Positions 50,615 through 58,830 of a DNA stretch of 64,000 nt are shown here, piece by piece. The translations under genes and the position numbers were made by a program. The notes beneath the pieces are model-generated. The model did not search any database. It was not told the DNA's origin and saw only the letters and a list, made by a program, of their open reading frames with translations. The DNA comes from JANPPS01 sp964242575 (lineage in GTDB: Bacteria; Pseudomonadota; Alphaproteobacteria; Acetobacterales; Acetobacteraceae): positions 4,235 through 68,234 of the forward strand of contig CAXTCN010000015.1 of NCBI GenBank assembly GCA_964242575.1, given 5' to 3'. Within the stretch, counting starts at the first letter, position 1, and each line of letters starts with the position of its first letter.

Positions 50615-52117
50615 TCAGCGCGCGGCAAGCTCCATGATCTTTTCCTGCGTCGCGTCCGCCCGGTCGAGGAAGCCGCTGACCCGGCCCTCGTGCATCACCA
50701 TGATCCGGTCGCTCATGCCCAAAATCTCCGGCAGCTCGGACGAGATCATCAGGATCGCCAGCCCCTGCTCGGCCAGCGCCGACATCAGCCGATGGATTTC
50801 CGCCTTGGCGCCCACGTCGATGCCGCGGGTCGGCTCGTCCAAAATCAGGATGCTGGGCGAAGTCATAAGCCAGCGCGCGATCAGCACCTTCTGCTGGTTG
50901 CCGCCGCTCAGGTTCTCGATGGTTTCGTCGAGGTCCGGCGTCTTCACGCGCAACTGCTCGCTCATTTGGTCGCATGTGGCGCTGAGCGCGCCCTGGCGCA
51001 CGAACCCGCCGGCGCAGTAGTCGCGCACCGACGCCACCTGCATGTTCTCCAGCACGGACAGCATCAGGAACAGCCCGGTCGCCTTGCGGTCCTCGGTCAG
51101 CAGCGCCATGCCGTGCGCCATGGCCTGCCGCGGGCTGCTGATGCGGGCCGGGCGTCCGCGCACCCGGATTTCGCCCGCGGTCGCCGGCGTCACGCCATAG
51201 ACGGTCTCGGCGACGTTGGTGCGCCCGGCGCCCACCAGCCCGGCCACTCCCAGGATTTCGCCCCGCCGCAGGTCGAACGACACGCCGGAGAACACGCCAG
51301 CCAAAGTGAGGCCGCGCACCTCCAGCACCACCTCGCCGATGTTCGGGTCGCCCTTGGGGAACAGGTGCGTCAGCTCCCGCCCGACCATCAGGGAAATCAG
51401 CTTGCCCTGGTCGAACGCCGACGCCGCGTCCGTCGCCACGTGCTGGCCGTCGCGGAACACCGACACCTCGTCGGCAATCGCAAACACCTCGTTCATTTTA
51501 TGGGTGATATAAACGATCGCTTTTCCCTCGCTGCGGAGCTGGCGAATGATGCGGAACAGGTGCTCCACCTCCCGCTCCGTCAGCGACGAGGTCGGCTCGT
51601 CCATAATCAGCACGCTCGACTGGTAGGACACCGCCTTGGCGATCTCCACCATCTGCTGGTTGGCCACCACAAGGTCCCCGACCAGCGCCTCGGGGTCGAG
51701 CGGGATGCCGAGCCGGTCCAGCAGGTCCGCCGTGCTGCGGCGCAGCGCGCCATGGTTCACGAATCCCAGCCGATTGAGCGGCTCGCGCCCCACCCAAATG
51801 TTCTCGGCGACGGTCATGCCGGGCACGAGGTTCAGCTCCTGGTGGATCATGGCGATGCCCTGCGCCAGCGCGTCGCGCGGCCCGGCGAAGGCGCGCGCCT
51901 GGCCGCCCATGCGGATTTCGCCGGCGCTGGGTGGAATCAGGCCGGCGATGATTTTCATGAGCGTGCTTTTGCCAGCGCCGTTCTCACCCATGAGCGCGTG
52001 GACCGAGCCGGGGCGCAGGCGCAGCGTCACGTCATCCAGCGCCTTTACGCCCGGGAACTGCTTGGAAACGCCCAGCACTTCCAGAAGGTAGCCGGGACCA
52101 GGGCCGTGGTCGGGCAT
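50615..52117 (-). CDS. Inositol/ribose-type ABC transporter ATPase with two ATP-binding domains (CUT2)
   Basis: The 500-aa RbsA/MglA-type protein has a first Walker A (GENGAGKSTLMKIIAG, near 43), QIAMIHQELNLVPGMTVAEN, a degenerate-looking first signature region, Walker B ILIMDEPTSSL, and a second half with VAGLVGAGRTNVAETVYG, signature LSGGNQQKVLIARWL and ILILDEPTRGIDVGAK. It energises the adjacent permease. It is in the inositol operon downstream of the TIM-barrel gene. Confidence 0.92.
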   Translation of the reverse strand: MPDHGPGPGYLLEVLGVSKQFPGVKALDDVTLRLRPGSVHALMGENGAGKSTLMKIIAGLIPPSAGEIRMGGQARAFAGPRDALAQGIAMIHQELNLVPGMTVAENIWVGREPLNRLGFVNHGALRRSTADLLDRLGIPLDPEALVGDLVVANQQMVEIAKAVSYQSSVLIMDEPTSSLTEREVEHLFRIIRQLRSEGKAIVYITHKMNEVFAIADEVSVFRDGQHVATDAASAFDQGKLISLMVGRELTHLFPKGDPNIGEVVLEVRGLTLAGVFSGVSFDLRRGEILGVAGLVGAGRTNVAETVYGVTPATAGEIRVRGRPARISSPRQAMAHGMALLTEDRKATGLFLMLSVLENMQVASVRDYCAGGFVRQGALSATCDQMSEQLRVKTPDLDETIENLSGGNQQKVLIARWLMTSPSILILDEPTRGIDVGAKAEIHRLMSALAEQGLAILMISSELPEILGMSDRIMVMHEGRVSGFLDRADATQEKIMELAAR

Positions 52118-52140
52118 GGGCGCTTCCCCTCGTGGCCGCG

Positions 52141-53013
52141 TTAGCTGTCCAGGGTTTCGCGTGAGCGGGCGGGCATGGACCCGGCGATGCCGGCGCGGAC
52201 CGTGGCGATGCTGTCCCGCAAAGCGCCAGCGGGATCAGCCAGCGCATGCACCCCGGCGGCGAACGGCTCAAACGAGAGCGGGCCGACGTAGCCGCCGCGC
52301 ATGAGGCGGCGGACCTGTTCGATGTTGCCCACGATGTCCCCGGCGCCGACCAGCACCCGGTGCCCGTCGCGCAGGCCGTCACGCGCGACGGCACGGTCCT
52401 CGACGCCGGAGATGTGGACCAGGCCGGTCAGTTCGGGAAACACATCTTGTTCCATTGCCACGAAATGATGGAACGTATCGTGCAAAATGCTGAACGTGCC
52501 ATCGCCGCCGACTGCCTCAATCGCGTCGGCGGCGTCGCGCTTGCGGCGGAGCGCGCACTCCATGAAGCCGAGCGGCTCCACCAGACCATGCACCCCGCAC
52601 GCCGACAGGACCGGCATCAACTCCCGCAACGCCGTACGCAGGTCATCGCGCCGGCGCGATGCCCCGCGCAGGTCATCCGGCGCGTTCATGGGGCAGAGCA
52701 CGACCGCCGCCGCGCCGCAGTCCCGCGCATAGCCGGCGAGCGCCGCCGCCTCCGCCGCCCGGTCGTCATTCCAGTCGTCGAAGCGTTGCAGTGCGTTGAT
52801 GGACAGGATGGCGACGCCCGCCTGCGCGGCCTCGCGCCGCAACCCGGCCGCGGGCGTGCCGTCCTGGGTCGCCACGCCCGGCAGGTCGTTGCGCAACTCG
52901 ATGCGGTCCAATCCCAGCGAACGCGCAAGCTGCATCAACTCGCCGGGCGAGCGGCGTGGCGCAACCATGTGGTTCAGCGCAAACGGCAACGACACTTGCG
53001 GCGACCCTGGCAT
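52141..53013 (-). CDS. TIM-barrel sugar isomerase/epimerase family protein, inositol-linked (IolI/IolH-like)
   Basis: The 290-aa protein belongs to the xylose-isomerase-like TIM-barrel group: LARSLGLDRIELRNDLPGVA, CPMNAPDD, VHGLVEPLGFMECAL, SILHDTFHHFVAME, VHISGVEDRAVARDGLRDGH, and LSFEPFAAGVH, with Glu/Asp/His positions of the metal site. It may isomerise inososes (IolI) or serve as the less defined IolH. It is the first gene of the long inositol operon. The start ATG 53013 follows GGGAGG. Confidence 0.82.
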   Translation of the reverse strand: MPGSPQVSLPFALNHMVAPRRSPGELMQLARSLGLDRIELRNDLPGVATQDGTPAAGLRREAAQAGVAILSINALQRFDDWNDDRAAEAAALAGYARDCGAAAVVLCPMNAPDDLRGASRRRDDLRTALRELMPVLSACGVHGLVEPLGFMECALRRKRDAADAIEAVGGDGTFSILHDTFHHFVAMEQDVFPELTGLVHISGVEDRAVARDGLRDGHRVLVGAGDIVGNIEQVRRLMRGGYVGPLSFEPFAAGVHALADPAGALRDSIATVRAGIAGSMPARSRETLDS

Positions 53014-53194
53014 GGCCGGCCCTCCCTCACGAGCTTTAACCAGCTCTCGTTCCAAGGAAACCCTACGACAGAATTATTTTTCCATGCAAGCGGGATTTGG
53101 GATGGATTTTTAACGACGTTTTGCGGAATGCTGCCGGCGCCGCCGGGCCGACGCTGTCCGGGAGCCGAATGATGAACCAGGGAGAAGACGAGTG
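53014..53194. promoter_or_regulatory. Divergent promoter region of the inositol operon and its binding protein
   Basis: This 181-base intergenic region is markedly more AT-rich than its neighbours between about 53040 and 53130 and must hold both promoters. A 14-base AGAA-N6-TTCC element at 53070-53083 is one base off GGAA-N6-TTCC, an outline described for rhizobial IolR. That match is weak and should be treated as a candidate only. Confidence 0.4.
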
Positions 53195-54115
53195 ATGAAA
53201 CGGATGCTGGCGGCCTGCGTGGCCGTGATGCTGCTTGCCGCCCCGGCGGTCGCCAAGACGACGGTCGGCGTCTCGATGGCGCTGTTCGACGACAATTTCC
53301 TGACCTTGCTGCGCCAGTCAATGGCCGACCATGCCAAAGTCACGCCGGATGTGACGGTCCAGTTCGAGGACGCCCAGGGCGACGTCGGGCGCCAGCTCAG
53401 CCAGGTGCAGAACTTCATCTCGCAGCGCGTCGACGTCATCATCGTGAACCTGGTCGACAGCTCCGCCACCAAGGCCGTGACCCAGGCCGCGAGCCGGGCC
53501 GGCATTCCGCTGGTTTACGTGAACCGGCAGCCGGACGAGACGGAGTTCCCAGGCAAGGTGGTCGTGGTCGCGTCGGACGACCTGTTGGCCGGGCGTCTGC
53601 AAATGACCGAGCTCGCCAAGCGGATGGGCGGCAAGGGCAACCTCGCGATCATGCTGGGCGACCTCGCCAACGGCGCCACCCGTGGCCGCACCGCCGGGGT
53701 GAAGGAGGTGTTGGCGCAGAATCCCGGCATCAAGGTGATCGAGGAGCAATCCGCCAATTGGGAGCGGGGCAAGGCGATCGACCTCATGAACAACTGGATT
53801 TCCAAGGGCAGCCAGATCGACGCCGTCGCCTCCAACAACGACGAGATGGCGCTCGGCGCGCTGATAGCCATGCGCCAGGCCGGCCTGTCGCCGCAGAAGG
53901 TCGCGGTGGGCGGCGTGGACGCGACGCCGGACGGGTTGGCGGCGCTCGCCAAGGGCGACTTGGCGGTGACGGTGTTCCAGAACGCCAAGGGCCAGGGCCA
54001 GCGCGCGCTGGACGACGCGCTGAAGCTGGTGCGCGGCGAACAGGTCGCGGTGCGGGACATCATCGCATACGAGCTGGTCACGCCGCAGAACTATAAGGAG
54101 TTTCTGAACCGGTAA
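53195..54115 (+). CDS. Inositol/sugar ABC transporter periplasmic binding protein (CUT2)
   Basis: The 306-aa protein has a signal peptide (MKRMLAACVAVMLLAAPAVA) and a type I periplasmic-binding fold of the RbsB family (VGVSMALFDDNFLTLLRQSM, VDVIIVNLVDSSATKAVTQA, VASNNDEMALGALIAMRQAG, VAVGGVDATPDGLAALAKGD). It captures the substrate for the CUT2 transporter encoded divergently. The ATG 53195 lies directly after an in-frame GTG 53192; GGGAG is upstream of both. Confidence 0.92.
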   Translation: MKRMLAACVAVMLLAAPAVAKTTVGVSMALFDDNFLTLLRQSMADHAKVTPDVTVQFEDAQGDVGRQLSQVQNFISQRVDVIIVNLVDSSATKAVTQAASRAGIPLVYVNRQPDETEFPGKVVVVASDDLLAGRLQMTELAKRMGGKGNLAIMLGDLANGATRGRTAGVKEVLAQNPGIKVIEEQSANWERGKAIDLMNNWISKGSQIDAVASNNDEMALGALIAMRQAGLSPQKVAVGGVDATPDGLAALAKGDLAVTVFQNAKGQGQRALDDALKLVRGEQVAVRDIIAYELVTPQNYKEFLNR

Positions 54116-54190
54116 CGCGCAGGGTCTGGCACAGCGCGTGCTTGCCGTTCCGGGCCGGCCCGTCACCAGGACGGCAACCGGCGCGGAAAC

Positions 54191-54646
54191 TTGAGCGAGG
54201 CAAGAACCAAAACGGACCTTAAGCTGGCATTGAGCACCCTGGGCGTCCTGTGCGCCGTGGCTGGGGCGGCTCCGGCCTGGGCGCAGCCCGCGCCCGGACG
54301 CCTGACCACCCATGTGCTGGACACCCTGAGCGGCAAGCCCGCCGCAGGCGTGCGCCTCTCGTTCGAGGCGCCGCAGGGCGAGGGGTGGCGGGTCATCAAG
54401 ACCGTCGCCACCAACGCGGACGGCCGCACCGACCAGCCGCTGATGGCGGGCGAGGCGATGCAGGCAGGCCGTTACCGCATCGTGTTCCATGTCGGCGAGC
54501 ACTTCGCCCGCCTGGGCGTGCCGCTGGCCGATCCGCCGTTCCTGGACCGAGTGCCGGTCGAGTTCGCGGTCGCCGACCCGAAGGCTAACTACCACGTGCC
54601 GCTGTTAGTCACGCCTTGGAGCTACTCGACCTACCGGGGCAGTTGA
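54191..54646 (+). CDS. uraH: 5-hydroxyisourate hydrolase with a signal peptide (periplasmic)
   Basis: The transthyretin-like enzyme opens 5-hydroxyisourate to OHCU in urate breakdown. The 151-aa protein has a Sec signal (LSTLGVLCAVAGAAPAWAQP) and then the family core: LTTHVLDTLSGKPAAGV with the catalytic His, GRYRIVFHVGEHFA, NYHVPLLVTPWSYSTYRGS with the diagnostic C-terminal YRGS. The likely start is TTG 54191 without a clear ribosome-binding site. No uricase or OHCU decarboxylase gene is nearby. Its end overlaps the convergent kinase gene by 38 bases. Confidence 0.88.
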   Translation: MSEARTKTDLKLALSTLGVLCAVAGAAPAWAQPAPGRLTTHVLDTLSGKPAAGVRLSFEAPQGEGWRVIKTVATNADGRTDQPLMAGEAMQAGRYRIVFHVGEHFARLGVPLADPPFLDRVPVEFAVADPKANYHVPLLVTPWSYSTYRGS

Positions 54647-55559
54647 CGCGCACGACGCTGCGCTCGTGGATGGTATGCGCGCACACGGCCAACAGCCGGG
54701 CGCCGTCCAGCGCCGTGCCAACGGCGGGAACCAAGTCGAGCGCCCGTGCGCCATGGCGCAGCGCCTCGAACAGCGGACCGGTCAGGGCAGGGCCGAGCTC
54801 CAGCAGCCCGCCCACGATGGCGGTGCGGACCGGCGAGCCGCCCGGCAGTCGGGAGGCCGCCGCCTGGACCGTGCCGGCCAGCGCCGCGCCTGCCTGCTGC
54901 AACAGCCCGGCCGCCACTGCGTCACCCCCTCGGCCTGCCTGCGCCACGTCGCCCGCGAAGCTTGCCGCCAGCCGTGCGGGGTTGGCATGGCCCTCCAGCA
55001 AGCCGGCCAGCCCAGGCAGCGGGCCGAAGCGCGCGGCGGCGGCGGCTTGCAGCGCCGTCGCCGGGCCACGGCCGTCCGCCGCGCGCAGGGCGGCGCGCAA
55101 CCCGTGCAGCCCAAGCCAAGCGCCACCGCCCTCGTCGCCCAGCCATGCTCCCCAGCCGTCCACCCGGTGCATCGCGCCATCCGCCCCGACTGCCACGGCG
55201 ACAGCGCCGGTGCCAGCCGCGAGCACCACGCCTGGCCCGCCCGCCAGCACCCCGGCGTGAGAGGCCACGGCGTCGCTCGTGATGGCAACCATGGGCGCGG
55301 GCAGGCTGGCGCACAGCCGCTCGGCCAGCTCGTGTGCCGTACGCGGCGCGGCAAATGCCCCCGCCGCCCCGACGCACGCCGTATTGACCTGCGTTAGTCC
55401 CGCCGTCCGCAACAGCGGCGCGGCGACGGCCAGCACGGACGCCTCGGCCAGCACCGCGCCATCCGCCGCCGCAAGGCCCGGAGCGCCCGCGCCCTCCGCG
55501 TCCGTGCGTGCAGCGCCGGCCCACAGCGCCGCCCGGCAAGAGGTCTTGCCCAGGTCCAC
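54609..55559 (-). CDS. BadF/BadG-type ATPase, N-acetylglucosamine-kinase-like
   Basis: The 316-aa protein has the ASKHA fold phosphate loops: DLGKTSCRAALW at the very N-terminus, AAGTGAVAVAV near 115, and the GlcNAc-kinase signature GWGAWLGDEGGGAWLGLHGL near 135. Relatives phosphorylate amino sugars. It starts at GTG 55559, which leaves almost nothing before the first phosphate loop, so the true start may be a rarer codon slightly upstream. It stands alone. Confidence 0.8.
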   Translation of the reverse strand: MDLGKTSCRAALWAGAARTDAEGAGAPGLAAADGAVLAEASVLAVAAPLLRTAGLTQVNTACVGAAGAFAAPRTAHELAERLCASLPAPMVAITSDAVASHAGVLAGGPGVVLAAGTGAVAVAVGADGAMHRVDGWGAWLGDEGGGAWLGLHGLRAALRAADGRGPATALQAAAAARFGPLPGLAGLLEGHANPARLAASFAGDVAQAGRGGDAVAAGLLQQAGAALAGTVQAAASRLPGGSPVRTAIVGGLLELGPALTGPLFEALRHGARALDLVPAVGTALDGARLLAVCAHTIHERSVVRVNCPGRSSSSKA

Positions 55560-55628
55560 GGCAAGGACCCGGGCAGCGTGGGTTCGAGGCTTTGCGGAAG
55601 GCGGCGTGATCGCCGTTACTAGGGGTGG

Positions 55629-55958
55629 CTACTTGAGGTGCTGGGCGAGGTACTTGTTCATTTCGAACATCGTGACCTTCTTTTTACCAAACACCTTTTC
55701 CAGCTTGTCGTCAGCCAGGATTTCGCGGCCGTCGTCCGGGTTCTGCAGCTTGTTCGCCTTGATGTACTCCCAAACTTTGCTGACCACCTCGCCCCGCGCC
55801 ATCGTCCCGCCGCCCACGACGGCGGCCAGTTCCTCCGAGGGTTGCAGCGGCTGCTGCAAGGCGTTCGGCTTGTTGCCGGCCTTGGGCTTCTCGACGGCGG
55901 CACCCTTCGGAGGCTTGGTCTTGGCTGCGGCCTTCGTCTTCTCAGGAATTTTTGTCAT
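55629..55958 (-). CDS. SWIB/MDM2-domain protein
   Basis: The 109-aa protein has a lysine/proline-rich N-terminal tail (residues 1-30) and a C-terminal SWIB domain (about 38-109: GGGTMARGEVVSKVWEYIKA, NKLQNPDDGREILADDKLEK, VTMFEMNKYLAQHLK). Bacterial SWIB proteins are small and DNA-associated, with poorly known roles in nucleoid or topology control. The basic tail resembles histone-H1-like tails. Confidence 0.92.
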   Translation of the reverse strand: MTKIPEKTKAAAKTKPPKGAAVEKPKAGNKPNALQQPLQPSEELAAVVGGGTMARGEVVSKVWEYIKANKLQNPDDGREILADDKLEKVFGKKKVTMFEMNKYLAQHLK

Positions 55959-56388
55959 CGGGTCCTCAAAGCTGCGTGAAAGTCGATCCAGCCAGCAGGC
56001 TTGCGAACTGGTGGGCCGTCATCAATAGGGCTTAACTGCAAAGGCCAGCATCGGGTTGCAACAGACAGCGACTCTAGCCCGGGCGTCAATGACGCCGACC
56101 GGACATCAACGATGCGGTTCTACACTAATGTTGAATACGTGATGAATCTGCAACTGAGGCGGCAGGGCGCCAGCGCGGCGAAAAAGCTTTACATCGCTGT
56201 GCCTGCCTGGTGAGACTACCGCGATGCGCGTTCCGTTGCTGCAACATGCTTTCGTCAGCCTTATGACCCGCTTTGGCGGGCCGGGGTGGCGTACGCGGTA
56301 ACGGCGTCCGACGCGCAACCCCAGCCCCGCCGGTCACCGGACGGGGCTTCCACATGGTCTCTCCGCCCGGCTTTTCAGGAGAGTAGCC
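55959..56388. other. Non-coding stretch of 430 bases
   Basis: I see no convincing gene, tRNA or mobile element. Short open frames on both strands lack a coding pattern. The left part serves as upstream region of the SWIB gene. The right part, next to the GNAT gene, contains a strong hairpin (56323-56348) and GGAGAG before its start. Confidence 0.5.
56323..56348 (+). promoter_or_regulatory. Strong hairpin in the leader of the GNAT-ABC operon
   Basis: AGCCCCGCCGGT-CACCGGACGGGGCT folds into a nearly continuous stem with one mismatch and a tiny loop, 40 bases upstream of the GNAT start codon. It could be a terminator from upstream or a leader/attenuator element. No T-run follows. Confidence 0.45.
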
Positions 56389-56955
56389 ATGAGCGACGTG
56401 ACGCAGGACCCGGCAACGGAGCGGCGAGGCCCGCCCGGCCTCGTTATCCGGGCAATCCGCCCGCAGGACGCCGAGGCCGTCGCGGCCATGGAGGGCCTGC
56501 CCGGATACCGTTGGGGCACCATGCGCCTGCCCTATCCCTCACCCGAGGCGGTGCAAGGCTGGATCGAGCGCACGCCGCCGGGCAGCGCCAGCCTGGTTGC
56601 TATCATCGACGGCCAGGTTGTCGGCTGCATGACGCTGGAACGCCTGCAAGGACGGCGCGCGCACGTGGGCCGGATCGGCATGGGCGTGCACGACGCCTGG
56701 ACGGGGCAGGGCATCGGCAGCGCCTTGCTGAGGGCGGGTTTGGACCTGGCCGAACGCTGGTTGGGGCTGCGCCGGATCGAGTTGACGGTGTACCCCGACA
56801 ACGCGCCGGCTCTCGCCCTGTATCAACGCCACGGCTTCGTGCCGGAGGGCACGCACCGGGCCTATGCGTTGCGGGACGGCCAGTACGTGGACGCCCTCGC
56901 CATGGCGCGCCTTGGCGGGCCGGAGCTGGCGCGGGGGGCTTTGGGCCATGGCTGA
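56389..56955 (+). CDS. GNAT-family N-acetyltransferase
   Basis: The 188-aa acetyltransferase uses acetyl-CoA; the conserved motif A is GRIGMGVHDAWTGQGIGSAL then LRAGLDLAERW, and motif B is RIELTVYPDNAPALALYQRH then GFVPEG. The substrate may be a small amine or a protein N-terminus (RimJ-like). GGAGAG precedes the ATG. The stop overlaps the ABC exporter start, so both are made together. Confidence 0.9.
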   Translation: MSDVTQDPATERRGPPGLVIRAIRPQDAEAVAAMEGLPGYRWGTMRLPYPSPEAVQGWIERTPPGSASLVAIIDGQVVGCMTLERLQGRRAHVGRIGMGVHDAWTGQGIGSALLRAGLDLAERWLGLRRIELTVYPDNAPALALYQRHGFVPEGTHRAYALRDGQYVDALAMARLGGPELARGALGHG

Positions 56956-58816
56956 CCGTAGGACACTTCGCCGCCGTTGGGACGTGCTGGGCGCGTTCGA
57001 GCGGCTCGTAAACCCGACGGCGCTGCCTCCGGGAGGATCGCCGCCCGCCACGCTGCGCGGCTTTTTCATGCACCACCTGCGTCCGGTGCGGGGGCTGGTA
57101 GGTTTCATGTTCCTGGGCGGCTTCGTGGTCGCGGCGATGGACGCGCTGATCCCGGTGTTCATCGGCCGCATCGCCGGGCTGGTGGCGGTGCATCCGCCCG
57201 GCGCGCTATGGCAGGAGGCCGGCGGCCAACTGGCGCTTATGGCGGCGGCCGTGCTGCTGCTGCGACCGGCAGCCGTCCTGCTGTGGGTGATGCTGACCAA
57301 CCAGGCGCTGAACCCAGGGGTCGCCAACCAGGTGCGCTGGGCCAGCCACTGGCACGTGGTGCGGCAATCATGGTCGTTTTTCCAGGACGATTTCGCCGGG
57401 CGGATCGCTGCCCGGGTGATGCAGACCGGGCCGGCGCTGCGCGAGGGGGTCGGCAGCGCCGCCGACGCGGCCTGGTACCTGCTGGTGGTGGTTGGCGGCG
57501 CGACCGCCGTGCTGGCCGGCATGGATTGGCGGCTGGCCGCGCCGGTGCTGCTGTGGGCGGTGGCGTATGGTCTGGTGTTGCGACACTTCGTGCCACAGCT
57601 TGGGCGGCGGTCCCGGCTGGTGTCGGAGGCCCGGTCGCTGCTCACCGGGCGCGTCGTGGACAGCTACACCAATATCTTGACCGTGAAGCTGTTCGCCCGC
57701 GCCGAGGACGAGGACGCGTTCGTGCGCGACGCGGTGGACGGGCACACGGCGGCGTTCCGGGCGCAGACCCGGCTGATCACCGGCATGGTCGGCACGCTGG
57801 CGGTGCTGAACGCCATGTTGCTGGCGGGCATGGCGGCGACCGCCTTGGCGTTGTGGACCCACGGCGCCGTGGACGTGACCGCGGTCGCGACCGCGCTGCC
57901 GATGGCGTGGCAGTGCACCAACATCGCCGGCTGGGTCGCGCGCACCGTCACCGCCATCTTCGAGAACGTGGGCGTCGTGCAGGACGGCATGCGCAGCCTC
58001 GCGGTGCCGCAGCAGCAGCCCGACGCACCCGGCGCAGTGCCGCTGCGCGTGACAGCAGGCGCGATCCGGTTCGAGGCGGTGCGCTTCGGCTACGGCACCG
58101 AGCGCGGCGTGCTGCACGGCGTGGATTTTACAGTCCGGCCGGGCGAGCGCGTCGGCTTGGTCGGACCGTCCGGCGCCGGCAAGAGCACGCTGGTCAACCT
58201 GCTGCTGGGCTTTTTCACGCCGGAGGGCGGGCGCATCCTGGTGGACGGGCAGGACATCGCAGGCGTGACGCAGGAAAGCCTGCGCGCCCACATCGCCGTA
58301 GTCACGCAGGACACGGCCCTCCTGCACCGCAGCATCCGCGACAACGTGGCGTATGGCCGGCCAAGCGCCACACAGGCTGAGATCGAGGCCGCCGCAAGGC
58401 AGGCGCAGGCGCATGGCTTCATTCTCGGCCTGGAGGACTGGGTGGGCCGGCGCGGCTACGACGCCCATGTGGGCGAGCGCGGGGTCAAGCTGTCGGGCGG
58501 GCAGCGCCAACGGATCGCGCTGGCCCGGGTGCTGTTGAAGGACGCGCCGATCCTGGTGCTGGACGAGGCCACCAGCGCGCTCGACAGCGAGGTGGAGGCG
58601 GCGATCCAGGAACAGCTCGATGCCCTGATGCAAGGGCGGACCTGCATCGCAATCGCCCACCGGCTGTCCACCGTGGCGCGCATGGACCGGCTGGTGGTGC
58701 TGGAGGCCGGGCGCGTAGTAGAGCAGGGCACGCACGCGGCATTGCTGGCGCAGGGCGGGGCGTATGCTCGGCTATGGGCGCGGCAAAGCGGCGGGTTTGT
58801 GGACGCAGCGCCATGA
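56948..58816 (+). CDS. ABC exporter half-transporter (fused membrane and ATPase domains)
   Basis: The 622-aa protein has an N-terminal six-span membrane domain (about 40-345) and a C-terminal nucleotide-binding domain with Walker A (GPSGAGKSTLVNLLLG, near 405), Q-loop (VVTQDTALLHRS), signature LSGGQRQRIALARVLL and Walker B ILVLDEATSALDSEVEA with IAHRLSTVARMDRL. It works as a homodimer, exporting an unknown lipid, peptide or drug. The 8-base overlap with the acetyltransferase suggests the exported compound may be acetylated. Confidence 0.93.
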   Translation: MADRRTLRRRWDVLGAFERLVNPTALPPGGSPPATLRGFFMHHLRPVRGLVGFMFLGGFVVAAMDALIPVFIGRIAGLVAVHPPGALWQEAGGQLALMAAAVLLLRPAAVLLWVMLTNQALNPGVANQVRWASHWHVVRQSWSFFQDDFAGRIAARVMQTGPALREGVGSAADAAWYLLVVVGGATAVLAGMDWRLAAPVLLWAVAYGLVLRHFVPQLGRRSRLVSEARSLLTGRVVDSYTNILTVKLFARAEDEDAFVRDAVDGHTAAFRAQTRLITGMVGTLAVLNAMLLAGMAATALALWTHGAVDVTAVATALPMAWQCTNIAGWVARTVTAIFENVGVVQDGMRSLAVPQQQPDAPGAVPLRVTAGAIRFEAVRFGYGTERGVLHGVDFTVRPGERVGLVGPSGAGKSTLVNLLLGFFTPEGGRILVDGQDIAGVTQESLRAHIAVVTQDTALLHRSIRDNVAYGRPSATQAEIEAAARQAQAHGFILGLEDWVGRRGYDAHVGERGVKLSGGQRQRIALARVLLKDAPILVLDEATSALDSEVEAAIQEQLDALMQGRTCIAIAHRLSTVARMDRLVVLEAGRVVEQGTHAALLAQGGAYARLWARQSGGFVDAAP

Positions 58817-58830
58817 GCGAGCGCCAGCGG

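Noticed and set aside
54130..54152. TGGCAC...TTGC sequence after the inositol-binding protein gene, considered as a sigma-54 promoter
   Set aside because: The spacing between the GG and GC elements is too long for a -24/-12 promoter, and the downstream gene has no link to the activator.
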